Positions 1-6,578 of a DNA stretch of 15,257 nucleotides are shown in pieces; the first letter of the stretch is position 1, and every line of letters begins with the position of its first letter. The notes below the pieces were generated by a model. That model was not told where the DNA came from, did not search any database, and was given only the letters and a program-made list of their open reading frames with translations. This stretch comes from Sphingomonadales bacterium (lineage in GTDB: Bacteria; Pseudomonadota; Alphaproteobacteria; Sphingomonadales; Sphingomonadaceae), in NCBI GenBank assembly GCA_025360285.1, contig JANYCM010000400.1:1-15257 (forward strand), given 5' to 3'. The translations under genes were made by a program, and so were the position numbers.

Positions 1-440
1 GGGTCGTCAGCCGCTCGGGCACGCTGACCTATGAGGCGGTGTTCCAGACGACCAACGAAGGCCTCGGCCAGACCACCGCGGTCGGGATCGGCGGCGACCC
101 GGTCAACGGCACCAATTTCATCGACATGCTCGAACTGTTCCTCGCCGATGATGCCACCAAGTCGATCATCATGATCGGCGAAATCGGTGGCAGCGCCGAA
201 GAAGAAGCCGCGCAGTTCCTCGAAGACGAAGCCCGGCGCGGCCGCAAGAAGCCGATGGTCGGCTTCATCGCCGGCACCACGGCGCCTCCCGGCCGCCGCA
301 TGGGCCACGCCGGTGCCATCGTGTCGGGTGGCAAGGGCGATGCAGCCTCGAAGATGGCGGCGATGGAAGCCGCCGGCATCGTCGTGTCGCCATCACCGTC
401 GCTGCTCGGCATCACGCTGGCCGATCTCTTGAAGGGCTGA
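1..440 (+). CDS. sucD: Succinyl-CoA synthetase alpha subunit, 3' part (5' end outside window)
   Basis: SucD binds CoA and carries the phosphohistidine of succinyl-CoA synthetase, which converts succinyl-CoA to succinate with nucleotide triphosphate formation in the cytosolic TCA cycle. The reading frame enters at base 3 and gives 145 residues, about half of the usual length near 290, so the N-terminal CoA-binding Rossmann half lies upstream of the window. The visible part begins with SRSGTLTYE and continues through GQTTAVGIGGDPVNGT, EIGGSAEE and GFIAGTTAPPGRRMGHAGAI, which are characteristic of the family. The His of GRRMGHAG (codon 306-308) is the phosphorylated residue in the family. The protein ends in LADLLKG. 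Its TGA shares one base with the ATG of the next gene, so the two are probably co-transcribed. sucC would be expected just upstream. Identification is firm. Confidence 0.97.
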   Translation, partial: VVSRSGTLTYEAVFQTTNEGLGQTTAVGIGGDPVNGTNFIDMLELFLADDATKSIIMIGEIGGSAEEEAAQFLEDEARRGRKKPMVGFIAGTTAPPGRRMGHAGAIVSGGKGDAASKMAAMEAAGIVVSPSPSLLGITLADLLKG

Positions 441-913
441 TGGACGAACCGGCAACACTGGTCGATCGCTTCTTTCACGACGCGCGGCTGGCCGTCGGGG
501 ATGGGCGGTTCACTATCGGTGTTGGTGAAACCGACATTCTGATGATTGCCGACAGCGCCGATTCGCGTGGCCGGTTCCGCGAGGAATTCAAGCGCCTGAA
601 TGACCCCGATCTGCAGGAGACGATAAAGGATTATCTTGGCGAGGTCATAAGTCGTCTCGAATTCAGGGCAGAACGAACGGATGTCCGTGTGGACTTGCTT
701 GATCGTGCCGCGCTCGCGCCGTCGGCGGCTGCTATCGTTACGGGTCTTGTGGTCTTATTGGGGTCCACAGGTGTTGCGACGCCGTTTTTATTGGCAGGCG
801 GCATCACTGGTCTCATCGTGAGTGCGATTGGCAGGACAGTGATGAAAGGCAGCGCGCTTCGTGCTAAGCAAGGCGCGCGCCAGGTGCGACTGCTTTTGGG
901 ATTGCTCAAATGA
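440..913 (+). CDS. Hypothetical protein with a hydrophobic hairpin
   Basis: I do not recognise this 157-residue protein. Residues 1-90 are soluble and charged, with the helical stretch EEFKRLNDPDLQETIKDYLG. Residues about 92-113 and 115-132 are two adjacent hydrophobic, Gly/Ala-rich segments that would form a membrane hairpin. The C-terminus (135-157) is basic and amphipathic. There is no signal peptide. The ATG overlaps the sucD stop by one base, and the TGA overlaps the next ATG by four bases (ATGA), so the gene is translationally coupled on both sides. Base composition is less GC-rich than in sucA and sucB (781-840 has 33 G+C in 60 by hand count), which hints at a different origin. Gene reality is supported by the tight overlaps. 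Function is unknown. Confidence 0.75.
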   Translation: MDEPATLVDRFFHDARLAVGDGRFTIGVGETDILMIADSADSRGRFREEFKRLNDPDLQETIKDYLGEVISRLEFRAERTDVRVDLLDRAALAPSAAAIVTGLVVLLGSTGVATPFLLAGGITGLIVSAIGRTVMKGSALRAKQGARQVRLLLGLLK

Positions 914-1098
914 TGACCGAGCCTTTGCTGCTGACCGAACATCTGCTCAGCCAGATCGGCATCTTTGTGGGTGTCTGGAGCACCGCTTTGACCATCGCCG
1001 TGCTGGCGTTCGATGTCTCCTCGGCAAGCGCAGCGATGCGCCGTTCGCTCCAATCGTTCATCGCCATGCTCGCCGATTTGCGCCAGATGCGCGGTTGA
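910..1098 (+). CDS. Small single-span membrane protein
   Basis: This encodes 62 residues. It has a short polar N-terminus, one hydrophobic helix at about residues 15-35 (IGIFVGVWSTALTIAVLAF), then a basic amphipathic tail ending in LRQMRG. The start ATG lies in an ATGA overlap with the upstream hairpin-membrane gene, which is good evidence for coupled translation. Two small membrane proteins encoded head-to-tail suggest that they act together, for example as a membrane complex; this is inference only. No family is recognised. Lack of similarity to any protein I know and the short length keep confidence moderate. Confidence 0.6.
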   Translation: MMTEPLLLTEHLLSQIGIFVGVWSTALTIAVLAFDVSSASAAMRRSLQSFIAMLADLRQMRG

Positions 1099-1126
1099 TG
1101 CGATTGTTGTCGACGCAATCACGCTG

Positions 1127-1555
1127 ATGGCCACCGGCACCATCGAACTGACCGGACAGGCGGATTTCCCCGCCTGTCCGTGCTGCGGGGTGCCGGCGCG
1201 GCGGGTGTGGGGCAATCTGATCGATGATGCCGGCACCACCGCCTATGTCGTCCAATGGGCGCCGGGCAATATCGCCACTCACGCTGCGGCCTTTGGCCTG
1301 GTCTTCGGCCCCTGGGGCGACGGCAGCAGCGCCGCAGACCGCGTGCATGTCGCGCTGGATTATCGCCGCGTCGGCGGCAAGCCGCAGCTGGTGGTGATCG
1401 ATGCCGCCACCTCGCCGATCGATGCCCGGCCACTGGCGGCAAAATTGCTGACCGCTGCCGAGGTGAGCCAGCATCCGGTGGCGCCGCTGGTAACCCGCTA
1501 TGTCGATCAGATCTGGGCGCGCGATGCCCGCGTTGCTGAACTGCACCGGCTGTAG
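1127..1555 (+). CDS. Hypothetical CPCC-motif protein
   Basis: This is a 142-residue soluble protein of unknown function. After an N-terminal strand (GTIELTGQ) comes ACPCCGVPARRVWGNL at residues 16-31, a compact cysteine cluster (C17, C19, C20) like a metal-binding knuckle. There are no other cysteines, so a complete zinc site would need dimerisation or non-Cys ligands. The rest alternates beta-like segments (TAYVVQWAPG, RVHVALDYRR, KPQLVVIDA) with a C-terminal helix rich in Arg and Ala. The open frame extends upstream to 1013 but overlaps the preceding gene there. The ATG at 1127 is the first Met fitting the gene order, though no clear Shine-Dalgarno precedes it. The gene lies between sucD and sucA on the same strand, so it probably belongs to the same transcript. 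Resemblance to 'CPCC' cysteine-rich domains is by motif only. Confidence 0.7.
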   Translation: MATGTIELTGQADFPACPCCGVPARRVWGNLIDDAGTTAYVVQWAPGNIATHAAAFGLVFGPWGDGSSAADRVHVALDYRRVGGKPQLVVIDAATSPIDARPLAAKLLTAAEVSQHPVAPLVTRYVDQIWARDARVAELHRL

Positions 1556-1556
1556 G

Positions 1557-1579
1557 CGGGGTTGCCGGTGATAACCCCG
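1557..1579 (+). terminator. Hairpin directly after the CPCC gene (weak terminator or processing stem)
   Basis: CGGGGTT (1557-1563) pairs perfectly with AACCCCG (1573-1579) across a 9-nt loop, starting two bases after the TAG stop. No T-run follows, so it is not a canonical intrinsic terminator. It may attenuate transcription, stabilise the upstream mRNA, or be incidental. The gap from here to sucA (1580-1764) holds a Shine-Dalgarno but no promoter that I would defend. Confidence 0.35.
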
Positions 1580-1750
1580 GGATGACAATTCGACTTGAAT
1601 AATGCCCGCTGAATTGCTCGCAAGCGCAAAAACTTGCCGTCCCCCTGTAACAAACATGCCTGCCATGCCGCATCATAGGGTGACACCGGCACGGGGCGGG
1701 GCTATCAGCCGGGCACGGAATCGGCCTGTCCATGCAAGGCCCGATAATCC

Positions 1751-1756
1751 GAGGAA
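1751..1756 (+). promoter_or_regulatory. Ribosome binding site fixing the sucA start
   Basis: GAGGAA lies 8 nt before the ATG at 1765. The alternative in-frame ATG at 1732 has no comparable sequence upstream. An in-frame TGA at 1681 rules out any longer start. This supports 1765 as the sucA start. Confidence 0.7.
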
Positions 1757-1764
1757 CGTGTGTA

Positions 1765-4593
1765 ATGGACTATGATACGCAGCTGCCGTCAGCTGAAGAC
1801 TCTGCCCGGCCATCCTGGGCGCGGCAGGATTGGCCACCGGCGCCGGCCGATGATCTGACCAGGGCGCTCGATGCCGCCGATATGCTGGTCGAGGCCCCGG
1901 CCAAGGTGGCGGCCAAGGCCGTTGCCCAAGCGGTTGCTGCGGGTGCCGGGCCTGAAGCCATCGCCCGCGCCGCGCAGGACAGCATTTCGGCGCTGCTGCT
2001 CATTCGCACCTATCGCGTCCGCGGGCATCTGGCGGCCAATCTCGATCCGCTCGGGCTTTCCAAACGCGATCTGCCCGCCGATCTTACCCCCGAATATCAT
2101 GGTTTTACCGAAACCGATCTTGACCGGCCGGTGCATATCGGCGGGGCGCTCGGGCTGCAAACCGCGACGGTGCGCGAACTGGTGACGATCCTGCGCGCCA
2201 ATTATTGCAGCAATGTCGGCCTTGAATATATGCACATCAACGATGTCGAGGAACGGCGTTTCCTGCAGGACAAGATTGAAGGCCGCGACAAGGAAATTCA
2301 ATTCACGGCGCTGGGCAAAAAGGCCATCCTCAACAAGCTGGTCGAGGCCGAACAGTTCGAACGCTTCCTGGGCCGCAAATATGTCGGCACCAAGCGTTTC
2401 GGCCTGGATGGCGGCGAAGCGATGATCCCGGCGATGGAATCGATCATCAAGGTCGGTGGCCAGCTCGGCATCACCGAAATCGTTTTCGGCATGCCGCACC
2501 GCGGCCGGCTCAACATGCTCGGCAATGTCATGCAGAAGCCGTTCCGTATCATCTTCCATGAATTTGGCGGCGGTTCGGCCAACCCCGAAGATGTCGGCGG
2601 TTCGGGCGATGTCAAATATCATCTCGGCGCCAGCACCAACCGCGAATTCGACGGCAATACCGTGCATCTGTCACTGGCGCCGAACCCGTCGCATCTCGAA
2701 GCCGTTGATCCCGTGGTCCTCGGCAAGGTCCGCGCCATCCAGACCATGGCCGGCGATGTCGATCACCACCATGCCATGCCGGTGCTGCTGCACGGCGACG
2801 CGGCCTTTGCCGGGCAAGGGATTGTGGCGGAATGTTTCGGGTTTTCGGGGCTGACCGGCTATAATACCGGCGGCACGCTGCACTTCATCGTCAACAACCA
2901 GGTCGGTTTCACCACCAGCCCGCAATTCGCGCGATCGTCGCCCTATCCGTCGGATGTCGGCAAGATCGTCCAGGCGCCGATTTTCCATGTCAACGGCGAT
3001 GACCCGGAAGCGGTGACCTTTGCCACCAAGGTCGCCACCGAATTCCGCCAGAAATTCAAGCGCGACGTCGTCATCGACATGTGGTGCTATCGCCGTTTCG
3101 GCCATAATGAAAGCGACGAGCCGAGCTTCACCCAGCCGCTGATGTATGCCGCCATCGCCACCCACCCGCCGGTCAGCGAACTATATGCGGCGCGGCTGGT
3201 GCGCGAAAAGGTCATCGACGAAGGTTTCCTGCCCGCCGCCATCGCCGGCTATACCGCCGGGCTGGAAAGCGATTTCGAAGCCGCCGCCGGGTTCAAGGCC
3301 AACAAGGCCGATTGGTTCGAAGGCCGCTGGGCCGGGCTTGGCAAGCCCAAGGATGAAATCGGCGCCCGCCGCGCCGCCGACACCGGGGTGCCCGCCGCCG
3401 AACTGCGCGCCATTGGCGACACGCTGACGGCGGTGCCCCCGGGTTTCAACATCCACAAGACCCTGGCGCGCATCCTGGAGGCCAAGGCCGAAACCCTGCG
3501 CACCGGCGCCAACATCGATTGGGCGACCGCCGAGGCGCTGGCCTTTGGCTCGCTGCTCAAGGAAGACGACAAGGGCGTGCGCCTGTCCGGCCAGGATTCG
3601 GGCCGCGGCACCTTCAGCCAGCGGCATTCGGTGTGGACGGACCAATTGCACGGCAGCCGCTACACGCCGCTGAAATCGATCAGCCCGCAGTTCGAAGTGC
3701 TCGACAGCCCGCTCTCGGAATTCGGCGTGCTGGGCTTTGAATATGGCTATGCGCTGGCCGACCCTAATACTTTGGTGCTGTGGGAAGGCCAGTTCGGCGA
3801 TTTCGTCAACGGCGCCCAGACGATCATCGACCAGTTCATCGCGTCGGGCGAAATCAAATGGCTGCGCGCCAATGGCCTGGTCATGCTGTTGCCACATGGC
3901 TATGAGGGGCAGGGGCCGGAACATAGTTCGGCGCGCATGGAACGCTTCCTGCAACTCTGCGCCGAGGATAATCTCCAGGTCGCCAATGCGACGACGCCAT
4001 CCAATTATTTCCATTTGCTGCGCCGGCAATTGCTGCGCGATTTCCGCAAACCGCTGATCATCTTCACGCCGAAATCGCTGCTGCGCCACAAGCGCGCGGT
4101 ATCGACGATCGCCGACATGGATGCCGGCACGACGTTCCACCGCTGCCTCGATGATCTGGCGCCGTGCACGCCGGAAAAGGTGCGCCGGCTCGTGCTGTGC
4201 ACCGGCAAAGTCTATTATGACCTGCTGGAGGCACGCGAGAAGACCGATCGCGATGACGTCTATCTGCTGCGCGTCGAGCAGCTCTACCCGTTCCCGGCCG
4301 ATGTTGTCGCCGATTATGCGGCGCGCTTCGCCAATCTGGACGAGGTCGTCTGGGCGCAGGAAGAACCGAAGAACGCCGGTGCCTGGACGTTCATCGCGCC
4401 GCTGATCGAAGCCGCGCTGGGTCGCCGGCCGCTCTATGCCGGGCGCGCGGCGGCCGCCGCGACGGCCACCGGCCTGATGCGCCGCCACAACGCCGAACAG
4501 GCGAAACTGATCGCCGAAGCCCTGGGCGCCAGCCGCGCCGAAGTGACCGCCGCCATCCGCAGCGGCCTCAAACCCAAAACCAAGGCAGCTTGA
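1765..4593 (+). CDS. sucA: 2-oxoglutarate dehydrogenase E1 component (SucA)
   Basis: SucA is the thiamine-diphosphate-dependent E1 that decarboxylates 2-oxoglutarate and transfers the succinyl group to the lipoyl arm of SucB. The product is 942 residues, close to the usual 930-990. Landmarks are YRVRGHLAANLDPLG (83-97), HRGRLNML (245-252), VKYHLGAS, and the ThDP/Mg motif from GDAAFAGQG (D345) to NNQVGFTT (N378). Further on come YRRFGHNESDEPSF, and in the C-terminal transketolase-like half GTFSQRHSVWTDQLHGSRYTP, EYGYALADPNTLVLWEGQFGDF and LLPHGYEGQGPEHSSARMER. The N-terminus before residue 70 is Pro/Ala-rich with PSWARQDWP and does not show the usual LYERWLxDPxSVxxxW-type E2-docking segment. 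The stop is followed three bases later by sucB. Assignment is firm; the start rests on the ribosome binding site at 1751. Confidence 0.98.
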   Translation: MDYDTQLPSAEDSARPSWARQDWPPAPADDLTRALDAADMLVEAPAKVAAKAVAQAVAAGAGPEAIARAAQDSISALLLIRTYRVRGHLAANLDPLGLSKRDLPADLTPEYHGFTETDLDRPVHIGGALGLQTATVRELVTILRANYCSNVGLEYMHINDVEERRFLQDKIEGRDKEIQFTALGKKAILNKLVEAEQFERFLGRKYVGTKRFGLDGGEAMIPAMESIIKVGGQLGITEIVFGMPHRGRLNMLGNVMQKPFRIIFHEFGGGSANPEDVGGSGDVKYHLGASTNREFDGNTVHLSLAPNPSHLEAVDPVVLGKVRAIQTMAGDVDHHHAMPVLLHGDAAFAGQGIVAECFGFSGLTGYNTGGTLHFIVNNQVGFTTSPQFARSSPYPSDVGKIVQAPIFHVNGDDPEAVTFATKVATEFRQKFKRDVVIDMWCYRRFGHNESDEPSFTQPLMYAAIATHPPVSELYAARLVREKVIDEGFLPAAIAGYTAGLESDFEAAAGFKANKADWFEGRWAGLGKPKDEIGARRAADTGVPAAELRAIGDTLTAVPPGFNIHKTLARILEAKAETLRTGANIDWATAEALAFGSLLKEDDKGVRLSGQDSGRGTFSQRHSVWTDQLHGSRYTPLKSISPQFEVLDSPLSEFGVLGFEYGYALADPNTLVLWEGQFGDFVNGAQTIIDQFIASGEIKWLRANGLVMLLPHGYEGQGPEHSSARMERFLQLCAEDNLQVANATTPSNYFHLLRRQLLRDFRKPLIIFTPKSLLRHKRAVSTIADMDAGTTFHRCLDDLAPCTPEKVRRLVLCTGKVYYDLLEAREKTDRDDVYLLRVEQLYPFPADVVADYAARFANLDEVVWAQEEPKNAGAWTFIAPLIEAALGRRPLYAGRAAAAATATGLMRRHNAEQAKLIAEALGASRAEVTAAIRSGLKPKTKAA

Positions 4594-4596
4594 CCC

Positions 4597-5844
4597 ATGG
4601 CAACCGACGTCATCATTCCGGCGCTGGGTGAATCGATCACCGAAGCCACTGTGGGCCAATGGTTGAAGGCACCCGGCGATGCGGTGGCGGCCGACGAACC
4701 GATCGTCAGCCTGGAAACCGACAAGGTCGCGGTGGAAGTGCCGTCACCGGTGGCCGGCATCATGGGCGCACAATTGTTCAAGGTTGGCGATACCGTCACC
4801 ATCGGCGCGCGGATCGCTATCATCGATGCCGGCGGGGTGGCGGCAGCACCGACACCCGCGCCCGCACCCGCCGCACCCGCGCCAACTACCCCCGCACCCG
4901 CGCCAGCACCGGCCGCGATACCCGCCGCGCCCGTTGCCGCCCCCGCCGCGACCGTTGCCGCCCCGCTTGACGCCATGGGCCCTGCGGTGCGTATCCTGGT
5001 TGATACCTATAATCTCGATCCCGCCAGCATCGCCGCCAGCGGCCGCGACGGCCGGTTGACCAAGGGCGATGTGCTGGCCGCGATCGAAGCCGGCACGGCG
5101 AAAGTGCGCGGTGGTCCCGCCCCCGCCGCGCCAGTGGTTGCCGACCGCAAGGAAGAACGCGTCCGCATGACACGGCTGCGCCAGACCATCGCGCGGCGGT
5201 TGAAGGAAGCCCAGAACACGGCGGCGATGCTGACCACCTTCAACGATGTCGATATGACCGCTGTGATGGCAGCCCGCGCCAAGTACAAGGATTTGTTCGA
5301 GAAAAAGCACGGCGTACGGCTGGGTTTCATGTCCTTCTTCTCCCAGGCGGTGGTCATGGCGCTGCGCGATGTGCCGGCCGTCGGTGCCTCGGTGGAAGGC
5401 GATGAAATCGTCTATCGCAACTATGCCGACCTCGGCATTGCCGTGTCCTCACCCGGCGGCCTGGTTGTTCCGGTATTGCGCAATGCCGACAAATTGTCCT
5501 TTGCCAACACCGAAAAAGCCATCGCCGATTTCGGCAAGCGCGCCCAGAATGGCCAGCTAAAAATCGAGGAATTGCAAGGCGGTAACTTCACCATCAGCAA
5601 TGGCGGCGTCTTCGGCTCGCTGATGTCCACCCCCATCCTCAACACCCCGCAATCCGGCGTTCTCGGCCTCCACCGTATCGAGGATCGCCCGGTCGTCCGC
5701 GGCGGCGCGATCGTCATCCGCCCGATGATGTATCTGGCATTGAGCTATGATCACCGCATCGTCGATGGCCGCGAGGCGGTGACCTTCCTCGTCAGCGTCA
5801 AGAACGCCATCGAGGACCCGTCGCGGTTGCTGATCGATTTATAA
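4597..5844 (+). CDS. sucB: Dihydrolipoyllysine succinyltransferase, E2 of the ODH complex (SucB)
   Basis: SucB forms the core of the ODH complex and transfers the succinyl group from its lipoyl arm to CoA. The product is 415 residues, normal for the family (about 400-420). Residues 1-78 are a lipoyl domain with the lipoylation site ETDKVAVEV (K43). Residues about 85-127 are a Pro/Ala swinging linker. Residues 128-166 are the peripheral subunit-binding domain (GPAVRILVDTYNLDP ... GRLTKGDVLAAIE). A second short linker leads to the catalytic domain from about 185, which ends in SYDHRIVDGREAVTFL with catalytic H386 and D390. A single lipoyl domain is typical of E2o. The start lies 3 nt after the sucA stop, consistent with translational coupling. 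lpdA, which normally follows, is displaced by about 730 bases by a toxin-antitoxin module. Confidence 0.98.
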   Translation: MATDVIIPALGESITEATVGQWLKAPGDAVAADEPIVSLETDKVAVEVPSPVAGIMGAQLFKVGDTVTIGARIAIIDAGGVAAAPTPAPAPAAPAPTTPAPAPAPAAIPAAPVAAPAATVAAPLDAMGPAVRILVDTYNLDPASIAASGRDGRLTKGDVLAAIEAGTAKVRGGPAPAAPVVADRKEERVRMTRLRQTIARRLKEAQNTAAMLTTFNDVDMTAVMAARAKYKDLFEKKHGVRLGFMSFFSQAVVMALRDVPAVGASVEGDEIVYRNYADLGIAVSSPGGLVVPVLRNADKLSFANTEKAIADFGKRAQNGQLKIEELQGGNFTISNGGVFGSLMSTPILNTPQSGVLGLHRIEDRPVVRGGAIVIRPMMYLALSYDHRIVDGREAVTFLVSVKNAIEDPSRLLIDL

Positions 5845-5856
5845 TCGATCCCTGCG

Positions 5857-5885
5857 TTGTTTTATGGTAGATAGTGAGATACAAT
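5857..5885 (+). promoter_or_regulatory. Candidate promoter of the vapBC module
   Basis: TTGTTT (5857-5862) and TACAAT (5880-5885) are separated by 17 bp, close to the sigma-70 consensus at optimal spacing. A start site near 5892 would give a leader of about a dozen bases before the vapB ATG at 5905. It sits in the only gap (about 60 nt) between sucB and vapB. No experimental support is available from sequence. Confidence 0.6.
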
Positions 5886-5892
5886 TCTACCA
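5865..5892. promoter_or_regulatory. Inverted repeat, probable VapB/VapBC operator
   Basis: TGGTAGA (5865-5871) and TCTACCA (5886-5892) are perfect 7-bp inverted arms with a 14-bp centre. The arms bracket the candidate -10 hexamer. Type II antitoxins normally bind such palindromes over their own promoter, with the toxin as co-repressor, so this is the expected place and form of an autoregulatory operator. Binding by this VapB is inferred. Confidence 0.6.
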
Positions 5893-5904
5893 GGGATGCT
5901 TGTC

Positions 5905-6171
5905 ATGCAGCTCAACATCAAAGACGCTGAAACCCACCGCCTTGTGTCTGAATTGTCTCAAGAAATTGGTCTGAGCAAGGCAAGTGCCGTCAAGGAGGCG
6001 GTTCGGGAGAAACTTCAGCGCGTCAAAAATGCGCGAGATGCTGATGTCACGCGCCGCCTTGCCGAGCTTCGTGTCCTGACCGCCCAGATTCGGGAGCGGC
6101 TGCCAAAGCCCCTACCGACGCAGCAGGAGCTGGATGATTGGATGTACGATGAAGATGGCTTGCCACGTTGA
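5905..6171 (+). CDS. vapB: VapB-type antitoxin (PSK/Rv0623-like family)
   Basis: This is the antitoxin of a type II toxin-antitoxin pair. It binds and inhibits the adjacent PIN-domain toxin and represses its own promoter. It is 88 residues. The N-terminal MQLNIKDAETHRLVSELS ... LSKASAVKEAVREKL (1-37) fits the strand-helix-helix DNA-binding domain of the family. A charged helix follows, and the C-terminal tail ends in WMYDEDGLPR, the typical toxin-binding end of PSK-type antitoxins. The ATG at 5905 is preferred over an in-frame ATG at 5896 because AGGGA (5892-5896) lies 8 nt before it and homologues start with M-x-LNIK. The TGA overlaps the toxin start. Base composition is lower in GC than the flanking genes (30 of 60 in 5941-6000 against 45 of 60 in 5041-5100), suggesting transfer. 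Confidence 0.9.
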   Translation: MQLNIKDAETHRLVSELSQEIGLSKASAVKEAVREKLQRVKNARDADVTRRLAELRVLTAQIRERLPKPLPTQQELDDWMYDEDGLPR

Positions 6172-6578
6172 TCATCGACAGCTCGGCATTGCTGGCCATC
6201 ATCCTTGCTGAGCCGGAGGAAGAGGCTTTTTCGCTGGCGATCTATGCCGCTGTCGCACCGCAGATGTCTGCCGCATCCTATCTTGAAGTTGGCCTGAAGA
6301 TCGATAAAGGTCGGGTTGGCATCGATCCGATACTCGATGCGACACTGAACAATCTCGGCATTTCGCTGGTGCCAGTGACAATTGAACAGGGTCGGCTAGC
6401 CCGTGATGCCAATATTCGTTTTGGACGGCACACCGCTGCCAAACTGAATTTCGGCGATTGCCTGACCTATGCGCTTGCCAGGCAAACCGGCCAACCTTTG
6501 CTGTTCAAGGGCAAAGATTTTTTGCAAACTGATTTGACTCCGGCTTTTATGCCGCCAGAAAAGAGTGACCATGGCTGA
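6168..6578 (+). CDS. vapC: VapC-type PIN-domain ribonuclease toxin
   Basis: VapC toxins are Mg-dependent endoribonucleases that stop translation by cutting tRNA or rRNA. This one is 136 residues, normal for VapC. The acidic PIN active-site residues are in place: D4 in MIIDSSALLAI, E40 in SYLEVGLK, D97 in NFGDCLTYALA and D117 in FKGKDF. The protein therefore looks catalytically intact. The start is TTG at 6168, within a 4-nt overlap with the antitoxin stop, so translation is coupled and probably kept below that of VapB. The 3' end overlaps lpdA by 8 nt. Target RNA cannot be predicted from sequence. Lower GC matches that of vapB. Confidence 0.92.
   Translation: MIIDSSALLAIILAEPEEEAFSLAIYAAVAPQMSAASYLEVGLKIDKGRVGIDPILDATLNNLGISLVPVTIEQGRLARDANIRFGRHTAAKLNFGDCLTYALARQTGQPLLFKGKDFLQTDLTPAFMPPEKSDHG

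Noticed and set aside
1058..1666. Two long - strand frames across the CPCC gene and the sucA upstream gap
   Set aside because: Both are Arg/Pro/Gly-rich translations typical of antisense GC-rich frames; the + strand gene fits the operon better.
1789..2667. A 292-codon - strand frame opposite the SucA N-terminal region
   Set aside because: It is a shadow of sucA codon bias, with no ribosome site and no family resemblance.
3181..4659. A 492-codon open frame on the - strand opposite sucA and the start of sucB
   Set aside because: Long antisense frames are common opposite GC-rich genes. The translation has no recognisable domain and the + strand proteins are unambiguous.
4850..4965. Repetitive CCCGCACCCGCGCC-type sequence
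   Set aside because: It encodes the Pro/Ala swinging linker of SucB, which is normal for E2 proteins, and is not an independent repeat element.
5896..5904. Upstream in-frame ATG for vapB
   Set aside because: The ATG at 5896 overlaps the AGGGA ribosome site that serves ATG 5905, and no ribosome site precedes it.
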